A DNA stretch of 64,000 nt from CAXXOK01 sp964640955 (GTDB lineage Bacteria; Bacillota; Clostridia; Christensenellales; Aristaeellaceae): contig CAZXJI010000012.1 of NCBI GenBank assembly GCA_964640955.1, forward strand, positions 38,648 to 102,647. Direction: 5' to 3'. This document shows, piece by piece, positions 51,794 through 60,287 of the stretch (position 1 is its first letter; each line of letters opens with the position of its first letter). The notes below the pieces were generated by a model that had not been told where the DNA came from, did not search any database, and was given only the letters and a program-made list of their open reading frames with translations. The translations under genes and the position numbers were made by a program.

Positions 51794-52277
51794 TCATTCC
51801 TCCTTTACGTCGTCCCAGCCGAGAAAACCCTTGTATTCGCACGGCGGACCAGTGGGTTACGGACAACCGTTTCGCTTGCCGGTATAAGCGCTGTACGCAT
51901 AATCGTTGTTTTCAAAAAAACGTAGTATTCCGTGTCGCACAGTCCGCCGTCCGTATAGGAATCGCCCATATTCACGGCCCATTCGATGTGGGTCATCAGC
52001 GGTATGCCGTACAGGGTTTGCCCGAAATCCATGTTGATACCGCCGGCCAGCGCGTCCTTTTTGTACCCCCAGTAGAACATATGCGTTACACCCACCCGGG
52101 CCGGCTGATCCACCCGGTACTCCGAAGGATCGTATCCGAACTGCGTCAGCAGCGCCTTCACCTGGTCGCAGATGTCGCCGAAGGTGAGATCGCACAGGGA
52201 ACGTACAGAGCGCCTGAGGGTCGTAATCGCCGTACAGCACCTCCCGTTCCCCCCAATAGTTGTTGAGCTTTTTGCCG
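51794..52277 (-). pseudogene. Decayed remnant of a DUF6034-like secreted protein gene
   Basis: Three coding-like pieces occur in successive frames: one starting KLNNYWGEREVLYGDYDPQ near 52270, one running DICDQVKALLTQFGYDPSEYRVDQP through GGLCDTEYYVFLKTT, and a tail CEYKGFLGWDDVKEE ending in TGA at 51794. No single frame links them, so at least two frameshifts are needed, and a stop sits just before the first piece, so the N-terminal part is missing. The family (lipoproteins near sigma/anti-sigma pairs in Clostridia) is a tentative match. It follows the anti-sigma gene on the same strand. Confidence 0.65.
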
Positions 52278-52296
52278 CATCACGGCCGACAGGCAA

Positions 52297-52323
52297 GGCG
52301 GGCGGGCTTTTTGCCCGCCCGCC
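52297..52323 (-). terminator. Hairpin after the anti-sigma gene
   Basis: Perfect 11-bp GC arms (52297-52307, 52313-52323) with a 5-nt loop; only TT follows on the minus strand. Confidence 0.5.
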
Positions 52324-52331
52324 CCGGCCGT

Positions 52332-53546
52332 TTATCGCACCTTGACGGCGTAGGTCATATCCACGGTCCCGTCGTCCGTAACGGGCGCCAGGTACAGCGC
52401 ATCCGGCAGGGTTTCGATATACGGATAATCGAACTCCGCCCATTCGTCGCCGTAACCGTTTTGTCCGCAGGCGTCCGGGAACAGGATGTTGCCGTCGCCG
52501 TCCACCAGGTTAAGGCTGTAAATCCAGTCGCTGAACACATCCGCGCCGCCGTACTCCCAAAGCAGGGTGCCGTCCTCGCCGTAGAAGCCCACGCCGTTTT
52601 CCGCCTGATAGGCGGCCACCACGTCCGGGTCTGCGGCCAGCTTAAGCGTGATGTAGGTCATCAGCGGCGTATAGCACGCTTCGCTCACCTCGGCGGTGCC
52701 GTACGGCGTTACCACGGGCACGCCGGGGTTTTCGGTGCGCACTTTGGCAAGCGTGTCCGACGTATCCAGCGTGAAGGTCACCACGCCTTTTTCCGGCAGC
52801 TTCAGCAGGCCGTTTTCGTCGTACATTTCGGGATGCTTCAACAGGCTGTAATTCTCCAGCGACTGGCGCTCGCCGATGGGCAGCGAGATTTCCACCTTGC
52901 CGGAAAGCCGCGTGTCCTCGTTGTCCAGCCGCCAGTACTCGGTTTGCACCAGCTCGCCGGGAGTGGCGCTGCCGCTGGTGACGGCGCCGGAATTGTTGGG
53001 CATGTCCACACACCGGCCGTCGATCCACAGGTGGTCGATCCACCAGCCCACGTTACGGTCGGTCAGCAATTGCATATCCTCTTCGGTCACGCCTTCGCCC
53101 GTCTCGCCGTAGCGGTAGACGCCCAGCGGGGTATCCACGTCGGCGATAAGGTACGTGTACCTGAGGAACAGGGTCTTGCCGTCGTAGCCGGCCTCTTCCA
53201 CGGTGATCGTAACGCCGTTGACCGTCACCTGCGCCAGGTCGCTTTGCATCACCTCGTCCGCCATTTTGGGCGAAGCGCCGGTCAGAAAGCTCAGCGCGTC
53301 GAACAGTTGCCAATGGTATGCCGCGAGGGCCACCGCCCCCAACAGCAGGGCGATGAGCAGCGCCAACACCAGCACCCGCCCCCGGCGCCGGGCGCCAAGC
53401 ACGGGCATGGTGCGCCTGTAACCGGTACGCGCGATGTTTTCGCGGGCGACGATGCCGCCCAGCGTATTGCATACGGCGTTGTGGAAAACCTCGGGAACTT
53501 CCGGGATAATTTCCGCAAGCTGCTGTCTGCGATCATTCTTATTCAT
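52332..53546 (-). CDS. DUF4179-type membrane anti-sigma factor 1
   Basis: A 404-aa protein. Short cytoplasmic N-terminus, one membrane span at about residues 55-75 (VLVLALLIALLLGAVALAAY), then a large extracytoplasmic domain beginning QSDLAQVTVNGVTITVEEAGYDG, as in DUF4179 proteins coded beside ECF-like sigma factors. Its ATG overlaps the sigma stop (ATGA). It probably binds the sigma factor until an envelope signal arrives. The same domain plan occurs at 60288-61415. Confidence 0.85.
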   Translation of the reverse strand: MNKNDRRQQLAEIIPEVPEVFHNAVCNTLGGIVARENIARTGYRRTMPVLGARRRGRVLVLALLIALLLGAVALAAYHWQLFDALSFLTGASPKMADEVMQSDLAQVTVNGVTITVEEAGYDGKTLFLRYTYLIADVDTPLGVYRYGETGEGVTEEDMQLLTDRNVGWWIDHLWIDGRCVDMPNNSGAVTSGSATPGELVQTEYWRLDNEDTRLSGKVEISLPIGERQSLENYSLLKHPEMYDENGLLKLPEKGVVTFTLDTSDTLAKVRTENPGVPVVTPYGTAEVSEACYTPLMTYITLKLAADPDVVAAYQAENGVGFYGEDGTLLWEYGGADVFSDWIYSLNLVDGDGNILFPDACGQNGYGDEWAEFDYPYIETLPDALYLAPVTDDGTVDMTYAVKVR

Positions 53547-54025
53547 GAGTTTTCCTCCCATTCCTCACGAAGCAGGTCGCTCAGGCGCATGCGCGCAAAA
53601 CGCATGCGCGTTTTAACGGTTCCGGAAGGCAAACCAAGCAGATCCGCGATCTCCTGAACGGAGTATCCTTCCAGGTAGTGAAGCGTAACGACCACCCGCC
53701 ATTCGGGCTTTAGCAGGTCGATCGCTTCCCGCAGCGGAATGGGAGGCTGGGGCGGCTCTACGGCCACGGTATCTTCCGCCAATGGGAAGAAGCTGCGTTT
53801 TTGATGCTTGCGGAGCATGTCGTTGCACTGGTTGACGAGTATACGCATCAGCCAGGGGCGAAACCGGTCCATGCTGCGAAGCGACCCCCTCTTTTGCCAT
53901 GCCCGGGTCAGCGCCTCCTGCACCGCGTCGGCGCAATCGTCGTTGTTCCGCAACATGGAGTAGCTCACATGGTACATGAGCCTTTCCATTCGCATGGCTT
54001 CCGCTTGAAACGTTACGGAGTCCAC
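53543..54025 (-). CDS. Sigma-70 family (ECF-like) RNA polymerase sigma factor 1
   Basis: A 160-aa sigma factor. Region 2: DDCADAVQEALTRAWQKRGSL with WLMRILVNQCND. Region 4: LHYLEGYSVQEIADLLGLPSGTVKTRMRFAR. GTG start with AAAGGAGAG 6 nt upstream. Translationally coupled to the anti-sigma gene. Closely similar in plan to the pair at 61.4-61.9 kb. Confidence 0.93.
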   Translation of the reverse strand: MDSVTFQAEAMRMERLMYHVSYSMLRNNDDCADAVQEALTRAWQKRGSLRSMDRFRPWLMRILVNQCNDMLRKHQKRSFFPLAEDTVAVEPPQPPIPLREAIDLLKPEWRVVVTLHYLEGYSVQEIADLLGLPSGTVKTRMRFARMRLSDLLREEWEENS

Positions 54026-54202
54026 AGGATTCTCTCCTTTCGTAGCCTGAAGGAGTCAGGCCGTTCCTTTCAGGCATTCCTTTGCAAAGGGCTTCGTATA
54101 TAGGACGAGCGAAGGGGCGAAACGGTTTTGTAAGTTCATCGCTCGAAAACGCCCGCGTATCGGCCCCCGTGAAACGAGCAAAACAGTGGAACACAGCAAA
54201 AC

Positions 54203-54227
54203 GGGAAGCGGAAACCCCGCTTCCCGA
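54203..54227 (-). terminator. Terminator of the BlaI/BlaR-like operon
   Basis: Perfect 10-bp arms (54203-54212 and 54218-54227), AAACC loop, followed on the minus strand by TTTTGCTGTGTT. Confidence 0.8.
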
Positions 54228-54244
54228 TCGGTTTTCAAGCCCGT

Positions 54245-55444
54245 TTACGATCCCGCATCCGAGGCCGGGTCCACCCGCTGATAGTGCGCGTCCCAGCGGT
54301 AATCGTTATCCGCGGTCGCCTGCACCCACAATTCGCCCTGCCAGTAGAACGGCAACGGGGAGCGATAATAGATGAATCCCGGCGCGGATACCGACCAGCC
54401 GTCCAGCAATTCGCCCGCGGTGCCGAACCGCCTGCACGAAAAAGCCTGCGTGTCCGCGTTGAAGCAGACGGCCGCGTATCCCTCCGGCACGGCGACCACA
54501 TCACTGCGGCCGGATACCCGTGTTTCCGTATCCCGGTATTCCTTTTCCCATCGCACCTCGCCGCTTTTTTCGTCAAGCGACGCGATGATCTGCCACGTCG
54601 ATGCGTCCGCCGTCAGCTCGCCGATGCGCCCGTAGCCGAACACGACCACGTCGCCTTCCCCGCCGCGCTGAAAATGAAGCAGCGAACCGCTCTCCATTTC
54701 CGAGGGGATATACTGCCACAGCAGTTCGCCCGTCAGGGAGACCTTGACGACGATCGGCAGGTAGTATACGTCCTCGCTCAGTTCTCCGCTGCTGCCCAAA
54801 AGCAGGATGCCGTCGTCCAGTTGTGCAATCTCCTCCACGTTCTGCACGACCAGTTCCTTCTGGTTCTTTCGCCACAGCTCCTCGCCGTCCGGCGCGCACA
54901 GGCTGAAATAGCGCGGTTCGGTCGTCGCTTCGGGATCGTGGATTTCCGTAACGAACCCATAATCCGGCAGCGCCTGGGAATAGATATGTGGGTCGGCCCC
55001 CGTTTGCGTTGAAACGAGCTTCATGGGCTGCTTCTGCGCCGTCTGTTCGCCCGTGTCGGCGCTTAGCGTTGTGAACCGGACGTACGTTTCTCCTCCGTCC
55101 TTGTAACGCCAGAACGCCTGAACGCCGCCGTTTTCGTCAAGCCCGTACAGTGAAACGGTACCCGTCCACACGGATTGCCACACCACGTTCTGTTCGTAAT
55201 CCAGGCAGGCCAGATAGGTTTTGTATTCCCCGTCGGTGTCCAGCGGCTCGCCGCCGAGCCCGCCCTGCGTGGAGACGGCGACAACCAGGTCGCCGTTGGG
55301 CAGCACGAGCGGCGCGCAGGTCGGGGAATCCTTCCCGCCTCCGCCGATCCGGAAGGACCCCTCGGGGCGCACCGCGGCGCAGGCGGCGGGTTGCAGCGCC
55401 AACAGCAGGATTACAAGAATGATCCCGGCCGCTTTCTTCACCAT
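54245..55444 (-). CDS. Secreted PQQ/beta-propeller-like protein
   Basis: A 399-aa exported protein. Signal peptide MVKKAAGIILVILLLALQP ending near ACA-AV (no proper lipobox). The mature part has repeated strands such as YLACLDYEQNVVWQSVW, FSLCAPDGEELWRKN and KVSLTGELLWQYIP, the W-rich repeat style of PQQ-type propellers. No catalytic residues seen. GGAGGAGAG precedes the start at 55444. It follows the BlaR1-like gene and may be a target or accessory of that regulatory pair. Confidence 0.7.
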   Translation of the reverse strand: MVKKAAGIILVILLLALQPAACAAVRPEGSFRIGGGGKDSPTCAPLVLPNGDLVVAVSTQGGLGGEPLDTDGEYKTYLACLDYEQNVVWQSVWTGTVSLYGLDENGGVQAFWRYKDGGETYVRFTTLSADTGEQTAQKQPMKLVSTQTGADPHIYSQALPDYGFVTEIHDPEATTEPRYFSLCAPDGEELWRKNQKELVVQNVEEIAQLDDGILLLGSSGELSEDVYYLPIVVKVSLTGELLWQYIPSEMESGSLLHFQRGGEGDVVVFGYGRIGELTADASTWQIIASLDEKSGEVRWEKEYRDTETRVSGRSDVVAVPEGYAAVCFNADTQAFSCRRFGTAGELLDGWSVSAPGFIYYRSPLPFYWQGELWVQATADNDYRWDAHYQRVDPASDAGS

Positions 55445-55558
55445 CCGGTTCTCTCCTCCTTTATCGGCACCGGTCGCTCGCGGGCCTGCGTCCGCCCGGT
55501 TGGGACGGCTTTTAAAAGCATGCCTCGATGCCGATCGCAAATGCCTTGCGTTTTCGCC

Positions 55559-57667
55559 TCAGCCCAATCCTTCCCCGGGCGCCGACAGGCTGATATCCGG
55601 CGGTTCGGGCATATCCTGAAAGTCCACCCAGTAGCGGTTTGAGGAATCGTTCTCGTTCACGTACCAGACGAACCGCCACACGCTGATATCTCCCTCGAAG
55701 TTGGACTTGTCGTAATAGCCGTAGCAGAGCGTCAGTTTCAGGAACGCCTCGCTGGAAAGCCCGCTTTTCTCAAGCATGGTATCCACGGCCAGATCGAACG
55801 CCTGCTGAAGGGTCAGGGTCGTATCCGCCGGCAGCGTATACCGGCTGTCCGTATTCCCCCAGAAGACGGCGTCGAAAGCGAGTGAAGCATCCTTGGAATA
55901 GACAAGCCGCCGCGTCCCCTGCGTAATGGGTTGGCTTGTCGGCGCGCCGCCGTCGTCCGTCGCGTCGTAGACGCCGGTCAGGCGGAACGTCGGCGCGATC
56001 TGCGCGGACAGGCTGACCCGCACGGAATCGTCGTCGGTACTGGACAGGTCGAAAGCTACGTAGCGCCCCTCCGTGGTTTCCATATCCTCGTGGAGGGTGA
56101 TCCTGTTCAGCGCGACGTTTTGCAGCACGGCCTCGCTGACCTGCGCCCCGTAGGCCAGCAGCACGTCCGGCAGATTGGCCGGCAACACCGAGGGGTTGTT
56201 GTACTGCTCGTCCCCGTTGGAAAAGACATCCGTCCTGTACACGGAAACCAGCTTGCCGGCGCCGGTCAGCTCCATATAGTACAGCGACGTATCCCCGTCC
56301 TCCGGCGGCAGCACGACGATCTCCCAGCCGGCCTGGCCGGTCTGGCGTACTTGATACAGATACTGCGTTTCGATGTTCGTCTGATCCTCGGGGTACAGTG
56401 CGCACAGGTAGCGCTTCGCCTGCGCCCCGGCCGCCGCCGCGTCGTTCAGCTGGGTCAGTGTCACAGGCGCGCCCGGAACGCTCTCGGGCGTCGGGTACAC
56501 GTCGCTTTGCGCAAAGGGAAACGCGGAGGTATCGGTCGTCAGGCGGACGGTCTGCGTGGCGGATTCCGCCGTGGAAAACGCCGCGACCGTCAAAAGCACC
56601 AGCGCCACGGCTACCAGCGCCGCCGCGACCCTCTGCACGGCCTTCAGGTGCAGAATCGCGTCGATGCGCCGTTTGAGCTGCCTGCCCGTCATGGTCATGC
56701 CGGTGGCCAGCACACCCGCGCGGGGAGCGTATGCCTGTTTGGCGGTGCGGATCAGCGTATCGGCATAGTGGAGCCGTTCCTCCCGGTTCAACCGGACGGC
56801 TACGCGCTCATCGCAGGCAAGCTCGCAATCCGTTTTCACAAACCGCTGCGCGATCCAGATAAGCGGGTTGAACCAGTGCACCACGCAGCAAACGCAGCGC
56901 AGCAGCGTCCACCAGGAATCCCCGGTTTTATAATGGCTCAGCTCGTGCATGAGCGCCTCGTCAAAACCGTCCTTCGTAAGCGAAAGGGGCAGCGCGATAA
57001 CGGGTTTGAACACGCCGACCAGACAGGGGGAGGGCAGCGGATCGGCGTAGATCACGGGGATGGGCTTTACGCGCAGCTGCTCGCACAGTTCCCGGTACCG
57101 TTCCAGCTGTTGTCCCTCCAGTGGGCCCACGGTGTTTTTTCGCAGCCTGCGCCGAAAGCGGGCGTGCCGCCCGGCAAAGAGGAGCGCCACCAGCAGCGCG
57201 CCCGCGGCATAACACAGCAGGTACGCCTTGCCCAGCCAGCCGTAGGAGGTATAAGTGGACAGCTCGCGGGCCACGTCGGCCAGGCCATCCTCGAATGCCG
57301 AGTCGTTTTCGTAGGCGGAGGAGGACAGGCGGTAGGACACGTCGCTCATCGCGTCCTGATAACGGACGCGAATCTGGTCGGCCACGGGGCGCGCGCCCGC
57401 GTCGGTCGAAAGGGTCGGGCGAAGCGAATCCATCAGCGGATTGGGAATGGCGACGGGCAGCAGCAGGCGAATCGCCACCAGCACCCACGCCAGGTAGACC
57501 AGCCGGCTGCCGATTTTTCTGCGGAACACCATGCGCAAAACCAGCACCACCAGGATCAGCACGCTTCCCGCCAGCGTCGCCTCCAGCAGGAAGTTGAAGA
57601 AGGTCATGCTGCGAAAGGGCAGGGATTTGCCCGCGTGGAAAAAATCCAGCACGCTTTGGGGAATCAT
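55559..57667 (-). CDS. BlaR1-like M56 membrane metallopeptidase with non-penicillin sensor region
   Basis: A 702-aa protein. Membrane segments near residues 25-50, 55-75 and 148-165, then the zinc protease motif HELSH (241-245) with the third ligand in DCELACDE, and a further membrane segment at about 350-370. The roughly 330-residue outer domain lacks the SxxK/SxN/KTG set of a penicillin-binding sensor; part of it looks PepSY-like. It probably senses another envelope signal and cleaves the BlaI-type repressor. ATG overlaps the BlaI stop. Confidence 0.87.
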   Translation of the reverse strand: MIPQSVLDFFHAGKSLPFRSMTFFNFLLEATLAGSVLILVVLVLRMVFRRKIGSRLVYLAWVLVAIRLLLPVAIPNPLMDSLRPTLSTDAGARPVADQIRVRYQDAMSDVSYRLSSSAYENDSAFEDGLADVARELSTYTSYGWLGKAYLLCYAAGALLVALLFAGRHARFRRRLRKNTVGPLEGQQLERYRELCEQLRVKPIPVIYADPLPSPCLVGVFKPVIALPLSLTKDGFDEALMHELSHYKTGDSWWTLLRCVCCVVHWFNPLIWIAQRFVKTDCELACDERVAVRLNREERLHYADTLIRTAKQAYAPRAGVLATGMTMTGRQLKRRIDAILHLKAVQRVAAALVAVALVLLTVAAFSTAESATQTVRLTTDTSAFPFAQSDVYPTPESVPGAPVTLTQLNDAAAAGAQAKRYLCALYPEDQTNIETQYLYQVRQTGQAGWEIVVLPPEDGDTSLYYMELTGAGKLVSVYRTDVFSNGDEQYNNPSVLPANLPDVLLAYGAQVSEAVLQNVALNRITLHEDMETTEGRYVAFDLSSTDDDSVRVSLSAQIAPTFRLTGVYDATDDGGAPTSQPITQGTRRLVYSKDASLAFDAVFWGNTDSRYTLPADTTLTLQQAFDLAVDTMLEKSGLSSEAFLKLTLCYGYYDKSNFEGDISVWRFVWYVNENDSSNRYWVDFQDMPEPPDISLSAPGEGLG

Positions 57668-58047
57668 GCGCGTTCCTCCTTTGCTTTTTGCAGCAGGCGG
57701 ATCATCTCGTCCAGATCCTCGTCGGTAATGCTGCCGCTGTCGACCATGTTGCTCATCAGCATCGTGGGGTTGCCCCGGAACAGGCGCTTGAGCAGGCTTT
57801 TGGTCTCCTGCTGCCCCAGCGTCCGGCGATCCACCAGAGGCGAATAGGTTTTGGGATAAACCGATTCGTCCACGCGAACGGTCCCTTTGGCGATCATCCG
57901 CTTGAGCAGGGTGATGACCGTGTTCTTCGTCCACGCGGTTTCGTCGTACAGGGCTTTGGTAATCTCCGCCATGGTTTGCGGGCTGCGGTCCCAGAGCGCT
58001 TGCATAATCTTCAACTCCGCGTCGGAAAGCTGGATAGGCTTTCTCAT
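57664..58047 (-). CDS. BlaI/MecI/CopY family repressor
   Basis: A 127-aa winged-helix repressor: LSDAELKIMQALWDRSPQTMAEITKAL, WTKNTVITLLKRMIAKGTV (recognition helix), then the C-terminal dimerisation helices. I start at MRKPIQLSD (58047), 7 nt after GGAGGG; an upstream ATG (58080) lies within the operator. It is coupled to the BlaR1-like gene. Confidence 0.93.
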   Translation of the reverse strand: MRKPIQLSDAELKIMQALWDRSPQTMAEITKALYDETAWTKNTVITLLKRMIAKGTVRVDESVYPKTYSPLVDRRTLGQQETKSLLKRLFRGNPTMLMSNMVDSGSITDEDLDEMIRLLQKAKEERA

Positions 58048-58061
58048 TGCGCATCCCTCCG

Positions 58062-58110
58062 TACTACATTTGTCTACCATATACTACACTTGTCTACCCG
58101 GCTGTGTCAA
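58062..58110 (-). promoter_or_regulatory. BlaI-type promoter with two operators
   Basis: Minus strand: TTGACA (58110-58105), 18-bp spacer, TAGTAT (58086-58081). Two direct copies of TACTACA(T/C)TTGTCTACC (58062-58078 and 58082-58098) are spaced exactly 20 bp, each with the ACA-nn-TGT core of BlaI/MecI sites. One covers the spacer and -10, the other the start region. Confidence 0.82.
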
Positions 58111-58145
58111 GCTTTCGATTGTAACAATACGCCGCCGCGGAAAGC

Positions 58146-58916
58146 TCAATCGTCCCTGCAAAAGCTTACGTATACCTCCGCGCTGATCGCGTCCACATAA
58201 ACGATGCCGACGGGTTTGCGCAGTACGGTGGTGACCAGCACCTTGTAGGTTTCCTGCGGGTGGGAGGCGCAGCCGACGTCGTAATGCGTCACGCCGCAGG
58301 TGAAAAGGCCGTTTGAGAAATACCGCATGAACTCCGGCCGCCCGCGCACGTATGCCCGGGTAACCTGCAGGGCGTCCTCTTCGGATATCGCCTGCTCGGA
58401 GGGCAGCGTCCACACGCCGGGCAGCAGAGCGGCTTTCTGCTCCTGCGTCAAAAAGAAATCGGCCAGCGTGAATTCATGAACGGCCTGACTCGTGCCCGCG
58501 CAGATCGGGCAGAAGGTGAAGCCGCCGATATCCCCGTTCACGGCGTCCATCACGCCCTGCAGCGGCCGAAATTCGGCCGCGACGGTCGGGCAGTTGCGGT
58601 CGGTATGCAGCATGTGCCCGCCTTCCGGATTATAGTAGTAGCACTCGGGCGTCTCCGCGTCGTCCTGTGTAAACGGATAAAGCGGGCAGCAGTCCTGACA
58701 GGGCAGGTAGCCTTCCGCGGAGGCGTAAATCTCGTCCCAGGACGAGAACCGGACGACCGTCATCTTCTCGGGCAGGTCTCCCGGGGCGATATCCTCGCAG
58801 AACGGATCGCGGTGAATGACCGGGCTGCCTTCCTCCACAAAGAAAACGCTGGCGGAAGCCGAAACCGCCAGGCACAGCATGACCAAGGCCAGAAAAGAAG
58901 AAGCGAAGCGTTTCAC
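58146..58916 (-). CDS. Secreted protein with two Cys-rich repeats
   Basis: A 256-aa protein. Signal peptide MKRFASSFLALVMLCLAVSASA. Two related modules follow: VIHRDPFCED...YLPCQDCCP and HMLHTDRNCPT...FTFCPICAG, each with His/Cys spacing like small zinc or Ada-type metal sites. The C-terminal part (SEEDALQVTRAYV, YKVLVTTV, IVYVDAISAEVYVSF) is PepSY-like. Function unknown. GTG start with AAGGA 8 nt upstream. It is upstream of, and on the same strand as, the BlaI operon but separated by that operon's own promoter. Confidence 0.72.
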   Translation of the reverse strand: MKRFASSFLALVMLCLAVSASASVFFVEEGSPVIHRDPFCEDIAPGDLPEKMTVVRFSSWDEIYASAEGYLPCQDCCPLYPFTQDDAETPECYYYNPEGGHMLHTDRNCPTVAAEFRPLQGVMDAVNGDIGGFTFCPICAGTSQAVHEFTLADFFLTQEQKAALLPGVWTLPSEQAISEEDALQVTRAYVRGRPEFMRYFSNGLFTCGVTHYDVGCASHPQETYKVLVTTVLRKPVGIVYVDAISAEVYVSFCRDD

Positions 58917-59048
58917 AGGATCATTCCTTTCCGCACGGAACCGTACTACGAATCAAACGGAAACGGAGGGCGGATTCTTCCGATTTTCACGCCGACGGAA
59001 ACGGAAAGGGGGCTTCGCTGCTCTTCGGGTTCCCACTTTGCAAGGAAA

Positions 59049-59082
59049 ACGGCGGCTCTGAAAGATCATTCAAAGCCGCCGT
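59049..59082 (-). terminator. Terminator of the AraC-type regulator gene
   Basis: Arms 59049-59062 and 59069-59082 (one mismatch), 6-nt loop, followed on the minus strand by TTTTCCTTG. Confidence 0.7.
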
Positions 59083-59133
59083 CGGACGGTTGGGTACTGT
59101 TATTCGCATCGCGCCGCCGCGGGGAAGGCTCTC

Positions 59134-60126
59134 TCACGGGCCGTCGGGCGGGCAGCCGTTATCCTTCCGCACCGGCCTGACATACTTGAAAACCCGCTCC
59201 GGGTTGTAGTACAGGTAAATGATTCTGCCGGGGGAGGTGTCAAAGCGGTAGCCGGTGCCAGTAAAATCGAAAGTGGCCATCGCCTTTTCGATTCTTTCCT
59301 CCACGCTGCGGTTTTCCTGCTCATAATCGAACGGCCCGTGCTCAAAAACGATATACTCGGCTTGGGGAATATCGGCCAGAAGCATCTGCGGCGGCACTTC
59401 GCCCTTGTAGTCTGAGGGAAGCCGCGCGCCATAGCACTCCGTGCGTGGAAAACCCCAGTCGCAGAGCCTGCCTTCCGGATCGCTGATGTATGCCATTACC
59501 TGACCGTTGCCGCTGTTGGTTTCGCTTCCCCCGTCGTCATCCAGTTTTCCCTTGATGCTGTCGAGCAAGCCGCAAATCGTATCGCAGTCCTGCCCCGGAA
59601 CAAGACTTTGCTTTTGCCAGAAATCCCAGTAGCCGTTGCTCTCGTAGTTTTTGATGTGCAGGAATCTATGCGCGGGTATGGTTACGAAGTAGATTTGAAC
59701 GTCGCCGTCGGATTTTGCCATGCCGATCTCCCCCATTCCAAATAAGTAGCGATCAAAGGCGTTTATTTTCGTCCGAAGAACGACGGGCCTGGGCTTCCTG
59801 CGGTACTCGCTTGGCACCACGCCGTATGCGGCCTTGAAGGCTCTTGTAAAGGCCTCGTGCGATGAAAAGCCGTAGTCAAATGCGATGTCCAGAAGGCCCT
59901 TCCCGCTGTCCCTTACCTCTTTGAGCGCAAAGGCCAGCTTTCGCTTCCGCAGATAATCCCGAAACTGCATGCCCGATATCTCTTTGAATTTCCTCGTCGT
60001 ATGAAATTCGGAATAACCCAGCCTGCGGGAAAGAAAGCGCAGCGTCAAGGCCTCGTCGTTATGGTCTTTGATGCACCTGTCCATTTCATCGACGATGACC
60101 TGTATTTGCTGCCGCCACTCGTACAT
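59134..60126 (-). CDS. AraC family regulator with GyrI-like effector domain
   Basis: A 330-aa regulator. Two N-terminal AraC helix-turn-helix motifs (LRFLSRRLGYSEFHTTRKFKE and LLDIAFDYGFSSHEAFTRAFK), then, after about residue 125, a GyrI-like small-molecule-binding domain (FVTIPAHRFLHIKNY, YIVFEHGPF, and the end RIIYLYYNP). I use the ATG at 60126, preceded by GAGGTG; a GTG 12 nt upstream is possible. No obvious target beside it. Confidence 0.9.
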   Translation of the reverse strand: MYEWRQQIQVIVDEMDRCIKDHNDEALTLRFLSRRLGYSEFHTTRKFKEISGMQFRDYLRKRKLAFALKEVRDSGKGLLDIAFDYGFSSHEAFTRAFKAAYGVVPSEYRRKPRPVVLRTKINAFDRYLFGMGEIGMAKSDGDVQIYFVTIPAHRFLHIKNYESNGYWDFWQKQSLVPGQDCDTICGLLDSIKGKLDDDGGSETNSGNGQVMAYISDPEGRLCDWGFPRTECYGARLPSDYKGEVPPQMLLADIPQAEYIVFEHGPFDYEQENRSVEERIEKAMATFDFTGTGYRFDTSPGRIIYLYYNPERVFKYVRPVRKDNGCPPDGP

Positions 60127-60287
60127 TCGTCCGTTCACCTCGCCTGGTCCGATCAGCTTCCATCATAAAGCAATGGGAGAATCATCGCTTGATCCGACTT
60201 GCTGTTATTCGTCTTTCCCTGATTATATCACGATAACTTCAGCCTGTTCTAATCGTCGGCATTAAACGGCTCTCGCTCTTTTTCATC

